Assembly (NCBI GenBank): GCA_902780985.1
Contig: CACZHN010000099.1
Location: 1-8,669 of the forward strand
Length of the DNA stretch: 8,669 bases
From: an uncultured Lachnospiraceae bacterium
GTDB taxonomy: Bacteria > Bacillota_A > Clostridia > Lachnospirales > Lachnospiraceae
Direction of reading: 5' to 3'
Within the stretch, counting starts at the first letter, position 1, and every line of letters begins with the position of its first letter. A model generated the notes under the pieces. That model was not told the DNA's origin. It worked only from the letters and a program-made list of their open reading frames with translations, and did not search any database. Shown here piece after piece: positions 1 through 5,855 of this stretch. A program made the translations under genes and the position numbers.

Positions 1-784
1 GGTCTTAAAATCACTTGAAGATGAACTGGGTAAAAAACTGTTTACCCGTCACAGTTTCTCCATCAAACTTACCGATGAGGGTATGCTTCTGCGTGACCGA
101 GCAGAAGATCTTGTAGCAATGGCAGATAAAATTGAACAGGAATTCATCTCCCTAGATGACATCACAGGCGGAGACATCTATTTCGGTCTGGCAGAATCCT
201 ATCAGATCAGTCTGCTTGCCCGTGAAATAAAGAAATTAAAGGATCGATATCCGAACTTTACCTATCATGTAACCAGCGGCGATACTGAACAGGTTACGGA
301 AAAGCTCGACAAAGGTCTTCTGGATTTTGGAGTAATATGTGAGACACCAAACACGGACAAATACGAATATCTTGTCTTCCCTGACTCCGATCTCTGGGGT
401 GCAGTCATGTTAAAAACCCATCCATTGGCAAAGAAAAAGAGCATTAAAGCAACTGACCTTATTGGGCAGCCTCTTTACTGCTCTGAACAAAGCTGGAATA
501 TTGAAATACCAGAATGGGCTGGAGAACACTATCCCAAACTCCATCTGGAAGGCTCTTTCCGGCTTTCTTATAATGCCTCTATGTTTGCAAAAGAAGGTCT
601 CGGCATTCTCCTTACTTTTGAACATCTCATCAACTGTTCCGAAGAAAGCGATCTTGCATTCAGACCTCTGTCTCCGAAACAGAAAACCAAACTGTATCTG
701 ATATGGAACAAGTATCAAACCTTCACACCGATTGCAGAGAAATTCCTCGCACAAGTACGGGATTCGTTTTATCTTCCAATATAA
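1..784 (+). CDS. LysR-family transcriptional regulator (5' end cut by window edge)
   Basis: The reading frame is open from base 2, so the Met at 83 is internal and the gene begins outside the window. The visible 260 residues start inside the N-terminal winged helix-turn-helix: 'SLEDELGKKLFTR' followed by 'LTDEGMLLRDRAEDL' is the typical LysR recognition-helix/wing and linker-helix region, so roughly the first 30 residues are missing. The rest is the periplasmic-binding-protein-like effector domain, beginning near 'GDIYFGLAES' and including 'LDFGVICE' and 'EGLGILLTFEH', ending at a normal length. LysR proteins bind DNA as tetramers and respond to a small-molecule ligand; the ligand here cannot be read from sequence. 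The gene converges on the minus-strand redox operon, so regulation of that operon is possible but not shown. No terminator is visible after the stop. Confidence 0.93.
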   Translation, partial: VLKSLEDELGKKLFTRHSFSIKLTDEGMLLRDRAEDLVAMADKIEQEFISLDDITGGDIYFGLAESYQISLLAREIKKLKDRYPNFTYHVTSGDTEQVTEKLDKGLLDFGVICETPNTDKYEYLVFPDSDLWGAVMLKTHPLAKKKSIKATDLIGQPLYCSEQSWNIEIPEWAGEHYPKLHLEGSFRLSYNASMFAKEGLGILLTFEHLINCSEESDLAFRPLSPKQKTKLYLIWNKYQTFTPIAEKFLAQVRDSFYLPI

Positions 785-801
785 TTCACCTAGAAAACGC
801 A

Positions 802-933
802 TAGCAGGCGGTATCCGTCTGCGCTCATATCCCAGCTCACGCCCTCGGATGTTACCGTATATGCGGGGTTAAGTCCGGCAGCCTCACTCTTTGCATTGGC
901 GAAGTTTACGGCATCCAGCCAGGAAATGTTTTT
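802..933 (-). pseudogene. Remnant of a formylglycine-generating-enzyme (FGE/SUMF1) domain
   Basis: Read on the minus strand in a frame different from the neighbouring membrane-protein gene, this stretch gives about 43 residues beginning 'NISWLDAVNFANAKSEAAG', then 'LNPAYTVTSEGVSWD' and 'SADGYRLL'. This is the middle of the FGE-sulfatase fold, where family members read roughly 'V-S-W-x-D-A-x-x-F-x-N' and later 'GYRLPTEAEWEYA'. Both ends are missing: upstream the frame meets a TGA at 943-945, and downstream homology stops right after GYRLL, with a TAG at 790-792 only a few codons later. No start codon or ribosome site serves it. It is best read as the leftover of a gene that followed the membrane-protein gene in the operon. 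Family assignment is from recognised motifs; whether the parent was an FGE, an EgtB/PvdO-like enzyme or another SUMF1-fold protein cannot be said. Confidence 0.75.
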
Positions 934-1817
934 GCTGAGGTGTCAGATTGTTGTATATCTGAATTATCAGTTGTTGAAGCATCTGCAACTGCCTCTTCAG
1001 GGGAAGAATTTATTGCCTCTGTATCATAGCCGCTCCATTCCATAACCCCGGATTTATCTCCGGATGTGCCGCCCAATATCATATTGATCATAAGCCCGAT
1101 GATAATTGCGGCCATAATAAATATCACCGGAAGCAGTGGATTCTTTTTCTCCTCATTTTTCATCTGGGAATTCCTGCATATTACTGCGACCTGTGTACCG
1201 ATATAAACCCAGAATGTAAGCATGAGAATATTCTCAAGGAACACGAGGATCCCTGCTTTCTCATAATCAAGGAAAGCAAAAGGAACACGGAAAAACAGAT
1301 AACCGGGCATTCCGTTCTTAATGAACAAAAACAGTCCGATACCTGATAAAAGGCAGAACAAAAGCGATATGACCATTCTCACCTTGTCCGCTAATTTTAG
1401 CTTCGCAAACATTACAGGGATATGCATTCCAAGATGCAATCCCATAAGTACAAAAGCCCAGTGAGACATAGACAGATGCATTCTTCTGGCAAAAGAAACC
1501 TTCGTCATGCCATACAGAAAAGGTACTACGTGACTGCTCATAGACATGCCGCAGAAAGCAGTCAGGACAAAAGATAAAAGAAGGGCTATGTTTACTACAG
1601 TCGTTGCTATTCTGTATGGGTTGTATTTTCCCTTAAAAATCGCACCATACCATTTTCGATTAAGAATCTGATGGATGATGACAAGCACAGTCATTCCTAT
1701 CCCGATCCACTCGTGTAATGCTTCACCTGTCACCTGATATGCCATCAGACATAATAAGAGGACGGTCATACAGACATCCAATATTCTTTTTATCATTGTA
1801 TTATGGTTTCCCTGCAT
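906..1817 (-). CDS. DUF4405-type multi-His integral membrane protein, C-terminus altered
   Basis: A 303-residue membrane protein with about seven hydrophobic segments (roughly residues 11-31, 37-52, 72-92, 116-137, 148-166, 188-214, 228-248). Histidines H35, H49, H96, H114, H119, H128 and H132 lie in or at the ends of the first four segments. This pattern matches DUF4405/cytochrome b561-like proteins and would suit heme b binding; heme binding is inference. After the last segment comes a Ser/Thr/Asp/Glu-rich tail (about 251-296). The last residues ('TFPGWMP') are an out-of-frame reading of the adjacent FGE remnant, so the native C-terminus was probably lost in the same deletion. I chose the ATG at 1817 because GAGGG sits 7 bases upstream; the Met eight codons in is the alternative. 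It lies 21 bases after the flavodoxin lipoprotein gene and is probably its membrane partner. Confidence 0.8.
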   Translation of the reverse strand: MQGNHNTMIKRILDVCMTVLLLCLMAYQVTGEALHEWIGIGMTVLVIIHQILNRKWYGAIFKGKYNPYRIATTVVNIALLLSFVLTAFCGMSMSSHVVPFLYGMTKVSFARRMHLSMSHWAFVLMGLHLGMHIPVMFAKLKLADKVRMVISLLFCLLSGIGLFLFIKNGMPGYLFFRVPFAFLDYEKAGILVFLENILMLTFWVYIGTQVAVICRNSQMKNEEKKNPLLPVIFIMAAIIIGLMINMILGGTSGDKSGVMEWSGYDTEAINSSPEEAVADASTTDNSDIQQSDTSAKTFPGWMP

Positions 1818-1838
1818 GCATCCGCCCTCACTCTTTCT

Positions 1839-2564
1839 TTACTGTAAACCCTCTATCCAGGATTTAATCTCATCCTCCGATGCTCCGGCACCAAAACGCT
1901 TGCCCTCAAGCCATGTTCCACTTCCTGCATTATCCGCAAGATTCTGACCGCTTCTGCCTATTCCACTGCTGCTTGAAGTACAGAAAGGAATCATTGTAAT
2001 GCCATCAAAGCTGTAGTTCTCCACAAACGTATCCATGATACGGGGTTCTTCTCCCCACCAGATCGGATACCCGATATAGATTGTTGTATATCCGTCCAGC
2101 GATACTGCATCACTTCCGATCTCAGGTCTAGCGGATGAATCATTCTGCTCCTTGGTTGAGCGGCTGTTTGAATCATTCCAGTTAAGATCAGCATCCGTGT
2201 ACTCCTGTGCCGCCTTGATCTCATATGTATCTGCACCTGTGATACCTGCGATCTTTTCTGCAACACCCTTTGTGGTTCCGGTTGCAGAGAAATATACAAC
2301 AAGAACACCACTGTTTTCCTCGGAGCCGTCTGTATTCTCAGTAGAAGTATCTTCCACAATTTCATCGTTTGTGTTTGAAGCGGCTTTGCTTGTCTCGACC
2401 TGCTGTGCTTCCTCTTCAGTATTGTCTGCAGCTTCAACTTGCTTAGAACTCTCAGCCTGTATAATCTGAGTTGTATCATTCGTCGCCTGACCCTCGTTAT
2501 TCCCACATGCCGTAAGACCAATAGCTAATAAAAAAGCAGCAAGTACTGATATCTTTCTCTTCAT
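1839..2564 (-). CDS. Lipid-anchored flavodoxin-domain protein
   Basis: A 241-residue protein. Residues 1-20 form a lipoprotein signal peptide: basic MKRK, a hydrophobic core and an LTAC lipobox, with Cys20 as the predicted lipidated residue. Residues 21 to about 86 are a low-complexity linker rich in Glu, Ser, Thr, Asn and Gln. Residues 87-241 are a flavodoxin-like fold: beta strand 'VLVVYFSATGTT' with the FMN-phosphate loop at 93-98, 'IYIGYPIWWGEEPRIMDTF' around the isoalloxazine-binding loop, and 'IPFCTSSSSGIGRS' at 192-205. The cargo should therefore sit on the outer face of the cytoplasmic membrane, which is unusual for a flavodoxin and points to extracytoplasmic electron transfer. It starts 14 bases after the stop of the broken aldo/keto reductase with a GGGGA ribosome site, and precedes the His-rich membrane protein gene. 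It is a paralogue of the broken cytosolic flavodoxin at 4602-5028. Confidence 0.92.
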   Translation of the reverse strand: MKRKISVLAAFLLAIGLTACGNNEGQATNDTTQIIQAESSKQVEAADNTEEEAQQVETSKAASNTNDEIVEDTSTENTDGSEENSGVLVVYFSATGTTKGVAEKIAGITGADTYEIKAAQEYTDADLNWNDSNSRSTKEQNDSSARPEIGSDAVSLDGYTTIYIGYPIWWGEEPRIMDTFVENYSFDGITMIPFCTSSSSGIGRSGQNLADNAGSGTWLEGKRFGAGASEDEIKSWIEGLQ

Positions 2565-2578
2565 TTTACGTCATCCCC

Positions 2579-2746
2579 TTACATCTTTCCGCCAAACACC
2601 GGGAAGAATCCATGCTCGCCGTAATCCTTGATATGCTCCGGATTTGCCGTCTTGGGAAGTACAATCATTCCAAGCTGGATATCGTAACGGATGCAGAGCT
2701 GTGGAACAACTACTCCATTTGATAATGTGATCGTATTATTGAACAT
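2579..2746 (-). pseudogene. Internally deleted aldo/keto reductase (N-terminus joined to C-terminus)
   Basis: The 55-codon frame has a good ribosome site (AGGAGG about 10 bases before the ATG at 2744-2746) and begins 'NNTITLSNGVVVPQL', the first strand of classical aldo/keto reductases. It then passes directly to 'CIRYDIQLGMIVLPKTANP', the cofactor-binding C-terminal region (usually 'QHG..V.PKS..PE.I') found some 230-250 residues later in intact enzymes. The catalytic Asp, Tyr, Lys and His are all missing, so the product cannot be active. The ending 'YGEHGFFPVFGGKM' does not look like the usual reductase tail and I cannot place it. The frame is open to an upstream Met at 2815, but that start lies inside the preceding gene and lacks a ribosome site. 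It may still be translated as a short peptide. Confidence 0.8.
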
Positions 2747-2769
2747 CTTTCGCTTCCTCCTGTTATGAT

Positions 2770-3525
2770 TTATGATAATTTGCCGTAGTCTTCGTCCGAT
2801 ACGGCTTCCAGCCATTCATTGCTCGTCTCTTCACCGGCAACCTCGATTGCAAGGTGCGAGAACCATGAGTCCGGTGCAGCTCCGTGCCAATGCTTTACTT
2901 CCGCAGGAATGTTAATCACCTTACCCGGAGTCATCTCCACAGCTTCTTTGCCCCATTCCTGATAATATCCTCTTCCACCGATGCAAATCAGCATCTGTCC
3001 ACCACCGCTTTTTGCATGATGGATATGCCAGTTATTTCGGCATCCCGGTTCAAAAGTCACATTAAATACAGGTACCTGTTCCGTTGAAACAGGAGCAAGA
3101 TAACTTTGTCCAACAAAGAACTCTCCATAAGGATTAGGATCTCCAATAGGGAAGCAAATAGTATTCTGGTATCTGTCCTTTTCTGTCAGTTCAGGTACTT
3201 CCTCATTCCATACTTCTTTAGCAAGACGGAATACCGCCCATCCTTTAGGCCATCCTACATACATGGTAGCATGGGTTATGATTGCAGCTATCTCTTCTTT
3301 GGTTACACCATGTGCTTTTGCATTCTGAAGGTGATATGAAAGCGATGAGTCTGTGATGCCTGATGCCATAAGTGAAACCACTGTAATAATGCATTTGGTT
3401 TTAACATCAATCGCTTCCTCATTCCACACTTCCCCAAAAAGTACATCATCATTCAAGTGCGCAAACATCGGAGCAAACTTACCAAGCTGATCTCTTCCTG
3501 CTGTCTGTACAATTTTCTCGCTCAT
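2770..3525 (-). CDS. Carboxymuconolactone decarboxylase-like / cupin fusion protein
   Basis: A 251-residue, two-domain protein. Residues about 10-108 match the carboxymuconolactone decarboxylase (CMD/AhpD-like) fold: 'LNDDVLFGEVW', 'DVKTKCIITVVSLMASG', 'LSYHLQNAKAHGVTKEEI' and 'THATMYVGWPKGW'. There is no CxxC pair, so an AhpD-type peroxidase-coupled activity is unlikely. Residues about 124-232 are a cupin: 'PGCRNNWHIHHAKSGGGQM' gives metal ligands H167 and H169 with Gln177 where many cupins have Glu, and 'IPAEVKHWHGA' gives H212. This fusion often sits beside flavodoxins and aldo/keto reductases; its substrate is unknown, and decarboxylase or quinone-related roles are guesses. It starts 11 bases after the reductase gene, whose TGA stop overlaps its GAGGT ribosome site, so the two are translationally adjacent. 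It appears intact. Confidence 0.9.
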   Translation of the reverse strand: MSEKIVQTAGRDQLGKFAPMFAHLNDDVLFGEVWNEEAIDVKTKCIITVVSLMASGITDSSLSYHLQNAKAHGVTKEEIAAIITHATMYVGWPKGWAVFRLAKEVWNEEVPELTEKDRYQNTICFPIGDPNPYGEFFVGQSYLAPVSTEQVPVFNVTFEPGCRNNWHIHHAKSGGGQMLICIGGRGYYQEWGKEAVEMTPGKVINIPAEVKHWHGAAPDSWFSHLAIEVAGEETSNEWLEAVSDEDYGKLS

Positions 3526-3536
3526 TGCCTTTTACC

Positions 3537-4583
3537 TCACTTTCCAATTTTCTGGTCTCCGGTAGACCATACATGTTTCTTTGAAGCATCACTTCTCTTA
3601 TTCTGTGCCATGACACCTGCAAGCGGATGAGGCACATATGGCTCTTCGAGGTACTTTAATTCATCATCCGTAAGTTTAATGTCCACAGCCTTTACTGCAC
3701 CTTCTATATGATGCAGCTTGGTTGCTCCCACCACAGGTGATGTTACCTTAGTAAGGAGCCATGCCAAGGATACTTCTGTCATGGTTACACCATGTTTTTC
3801 TGCAAGCTCTGCCACGCGACCTATGATCACATCATCCTGCTCTTTAGTAGCATCGTATTTAAACTTAGCATAGGTATCTTGGGCAGCTCTCTTGGTATCG
3901 CCCTCACCCGGCTTTCTGGAAAGCCTTCCGCTTGCCAATGCACTGTAAGGAGTCAGTGCGATATTTTCCTCTTCACAATAAGGCACCATTTCACGCTCTT
4001 CTTCACGGAAGATCAGGTTATAATGTCCCTGGATCGAAACAAACTTTGCAAAACCTTCTTTTTCTGCCAGAGCATTAGCCTTTGCAATCTGCCATGCAAA
4101 ACAGTTTGAAATGCCAATATACCTCGCCTTGCCTGCTCTCACTATACGATTTAAGCCATCTAAAATATCATATATATCTGTATTCCAATCCCACATGTGA
4201 TAGATATACAGATCCACATAGTCCATTCCAAGATTTTGAAGGCTTGTGTTTATCATATTTTCTATATGCTGCTGGCCGGTAACTCCTTTTTCAATTTCTT
4301 CGGGTGTCCTTGGTAGAAATTTTGTTGCTACAACCACATCCTCGCGATTTGCAAAATCTCTAAGTGCTCGTCCTACATACTGCTCACTTGTTCCGCTCTG
4401 ATAAGCGATTGCAGTATCATAGAAATTAACTCCAAGGTCAAGACCTCTCTTTATAATCTCTCTGGAATGCTCTTCGTCAATTGTCCAGCTGTGCTGTCCT
4501 CTCGTCGCATCGCCAAATCCCATACAGCCCATGCATATACGGGATACATTTAATTCTGAATTTCCAAGTTTTGTATATTTCAT
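3537..4583 (-). CDS. Aldo/keto reductase, YajO/general-stress-protein-69-like
   Basis: A complete 348-residue (beta/alpha)8 NAD(P)H-dependent oxidoreductase. It opens 'MKYTKLGNSELNVSRICMG', typical of the subgroup that acts on diverse aldehydes, ketones and sugar-like carbonyls. The catalytic tetrad is present: Asp56 and Tyr61 in 'NFYDTAIAY', Lys88 in 'VVVATKF' and His129 in 'YIYHMW'. Further markers are 'YIGISNC' (155-161) and the cofactor loop 'VVGATKLHHIE' (284-294), whose residues usually favour NADPH. The physiological substrate is not evident. The C-terminal tail after about 320 ('HPLAGVMAQNKRSDASKKH') is somewhat longer than usual. The ATG at 4583 is supported by AAAGGAG 7 bases upstream. 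The gene lies 18 bases after the broken flavodoxin and 11 bases before the CMD/cupin gene, in the TetR-headed operon. Confidence 0.95.
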   Translation of the reverse strand: MKYTKLGNSELNVSRICMGCMGFGDATRGQHSWTIDEEHSREIIKRGLDLGVNFYDTAIAYQSGTSEQYVGRALRDFANREDVVVATKFLPRTPEEIEKGVTGQQHIENMINTSLQNLGMDYVDLYIYHMWDWNTDIYDILDGLNRIVRAGKARYIGISNCFAWQIAKANALAEKEGFAKFVSIQGHYNLIFREEEREMVPYCEEENIALTPYSALASGRLSRKPGEGDTKRAAQDTYAKFKYDATKEQDDVIIGRVAELAEKHGVTMTEVSLAWLLTKVTSPVVGATKLHHIEGAVKAVDIKLTDDELKYLEEPYVPHPLAGVMAQNKRSDASKKHVWSTGDQKIGK

Positions 4584-4601
4584 CGCCTGGCTCCTTTCCG
4601 T

Positions 4602-5028
4602 TTACAGTACTTCCTCAAGCCACTTCTTGATCACAGTTTCATCCGGGCGATTGATCTGTGTGCCCTTTTTCCACTCCACATTGCCCTTTACATTCTTATG
4701 GAGTTCTTCGTCACTTCTTCCTACACCGCTTCCTCCGGATGTGCAGAAAGGAATGACTGTCTTTCCACTGAAATCATAGCTTTCAAGGAAGGTCTCAATG
4801 ATCCTCGGCGCCACTCCCCACCAGATAGGAAATCCAACAATCACCTTGTTGTAGGAATCCATGTCTGATACTGTCCCTGCAATCTCAGGTCTCGCAGAAG
4901 GGTCATTCATCTCAACACTGCTCCTGCTCTTTTTGTTCGTCCAGTTAAGATCAACGAGCGATTTCTTCTCCTACTCTCTTTGTAACGCCACTTGCTGAAA
5001 ATACTGCTACTAATACTTTTCCTGCCAT
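4602..5028 (-). pseudogene. Broken flavodoxin gene (internal deletion plus frameshift)
   Basis: From the ATG at 5026-5028 (GGAG about 10 bases upstream) the minus strand reads 'MAGKVLVAVFSASGVTKRV', a flavodoxin first strand and FMN-phosphate loop, then stops at a TGA at 4951-4953 after 25 residues. In a different frame, from 4952 down to the TAA at 4602, the protein resumes as 'DLNWTNKKSRSS', then 'NDPSARPEI', 'VIVGFPIWWGVAPRIIETF' and 'IPFCTSGGSGVGRS', and ends normally. In the intact paralogue at 1839-2564 about 19 residues separate the 'KIA' and 'DLNW' landmarks; here there are 4 bases, so about 53 bases seem to be missing, which explains the frame change. A fragment starting at Met 4910 has an AGGAG 10 bases upstream and could be translated, but it lacks the FMN-phosphate loop. 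No signal peptide is present, so the original was cytosolic. Confidence 0.85.
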
Positions 5029-5091
5029 ATTATTTCATCTCCGTTTCCAAAATTCATAAATCATATTAAGTTCCAGACTATCTGCTACTCT

Positions 5092-5709
5092 TTATAAAAG
5101 CTTTAGCAGACAGTTATTAGTTATCTCAAAAATGGACTGATATACATAGTCCACATTTGCCTGTTTCATGGCTTCCCTCTGCTTATCCGTTACCGCTGTA
5201 TACGGATATATGCCAAACATGAACGGGAAGAACACATATATAAAATCCTGTATCTCCGGAACCGATTTCTCCGGACAGAACTTTGTAAGTATCATGCATA
5301 CATTCTTCATTGACTGACCGTACGCCACCTTAAATGATACAAGAAGTTCAGGTCTGCTGTTTGCTTCCATATCATAATTATTCATGGCGAGAAGTTTTAA
5401 GAGCTGCTGTCTGTTTGCTATAGATGAAGCAAGTTTCTCAGCAATCAGTTCTTTTTCAAGCTTTTCATTTTCCTGAAGAATAGACTGTAGCTCTTCATTC
5501 CATCGCACGTATTCCCTTTCGAAAAGAGCAAGAAATATCTCCTCTTTAGTCTGAAAGTAGTTATATATAGTCGGTCTGGAGAAAGATGTTTCATTTCCTA
5601 TATCTTTAAGAGTGATGTCCTTAAAGCTCATAGTCTGATACAGTTTTTCACAAGCATTTATAATTTCTTCTTTTCTTGCAGCGGTTCTTTCCAACGATCC
5701 TTTTGGCAT
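5092..5709 (-). CDS. TetR/AcrR-family transcriptional regulator, probable autorepressor of the operon
   Basis: A complete 205-residue protein. The N-terminal TetR DNA-binding domain covers about residues 10-58, with the helix-turn-helix at 'TLKDIGNETSFSRPTIYNYFQTKEEIF' split across 33-59 (recognition helix near SRPTIYNYF). The remainder is a helical ligand-binding and dimerisation domain with no recognisable ligand signature. The start at 5709 has AGGAG 8 bases upstream. Directly in front lie a strong promoter and two copies of a 13-base palindrome, the normal layout for a self-repressing TetR gene. Only 63 bases, with no terminator or palindrome, separate its stop from the broken flavodoxin, so it is probably the first gene of the redox operon and controls all of it. 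The inducer is unknown; redox-active or electrophilic compounds would fit the enzymes downstream, but this is inference. Confidence 0.93.
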   Translation of the reverse strand: MPKGSLERTAARKEEIINACEKLYQTMSFKDITLKDIGNETSFSRPTIYNYFQTKEEIFLALFEREYVRWNEELQSILQENEKLEKELIAEKLASSIANRQQLLKLLAMNNYDMEANSRPELLVSFKVAYGQSMKNVCMILTKFCPEKSVPEIQDFIYVFFPFMFGIYPYTAVTDKQREAMKQANVDYVYQSIFEITNNCLLKLL

Positions 5710-5733
5710 ATTTAATCTCCTATATTAACATTC

Positions 5734-5746
5734 TGACATCGTGTCA
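5734..5746. promoter_or_regulatory. Operator palindrome, downstream copy
   Basis: TGACATCGTGTCA, with arms TGACA/TGTCA, lies between the -10 box and the tetR start. It differs from the other copy at one base, which breaks the sixth arm pair. The centres of the two copies are 34 bases apart, a little over three helical turns. TetR-family dimers bind such inverted repeats; assignment to this particular TetR is by position. Confidence 0.75.
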
Positions 5747-5751
5747 AAAAT

Positions 5752-5781
5752 ATTATATCCACTTTTCTGACACCGTGTCAA
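5752..5781 (-). promoter_or_regulatory. Sigma-A-type promoter of the tetR-redox operon
   Basis: On the minus strand a perfect -35 hexamer TTGACA (plus-strand positions 5776-5781) and a perfect -10 hexamer TATAAT (5752-5757) are separated by 18 bases. Transcription would start near 5744-5746, inside the downstream operator, and run into tetR about 35 bases later. The -35 box is embedded in the upstream operator palindrome, so repressor binding would exclude RNA polymerase. No other convincing promoter is seen further down the operon. Confidence 0.85.
5768..5780. promoter_or_regulatory. Operator palindrome overlapping the -35 box
   Basis: TGACACCGTGTCA is a perfect inverted repeat, with six-base arms TGACAC/GTGTCA around a single central base. 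It shares 12 of 13 positions with the copy at 5734-5746 and overlaps five bases of the TTGACA -35 box. The conserved core across the two copies is TGACA-y-CGTGTCA. No further copy was noticed elsewhere in the window, which suggests a dedicated local regulator. Confidence 0.8.
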
Positions 5782-5790
5782 GATAATAAT

Positions 5791-5825
5791 CAAAAAAAGA
5801 CCGCAGCTTTTGTATCCGCGGTCTT
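5791..5825 (-). terminator. Intrinsic terminator of lysS
   Basis: On the minus strand an 8-bp stem AAGACCGC/GCGGTCTT closes a 13-base loop and is followed by a run of T residues (complement of the A run at 5792-5798). It lies about 30 bases after the lysS stop and just before the tetR promoter, so it insulates the redox operon from the housekeeping block. Confidence 0.88.
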
Positions 5826-5855
5826 ATCTTATAAATTCGTATATAAGTTTTATCT

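Noticed and set aside
410..802. A 130-codon open frame on the minus strand next to the FGE remnant
   Set aside because: It is antisense to the well-conserved LysR effector domain and has no recognisable domain or ribosome site.
804..822. Hairpin as a terminator for LysR or the redox operon
   Set aside because: The stem is good but neither strand has a T tract after it, and it is explained as part of FGE coding sequence.
1991..2521. A 176-codon open frame on the minus strand
   Set aside because: It overlaps the flavodoxin lipoprotein in another frame; its Arg/Gln-rich translation is a by-product of that gene's codon pattern.
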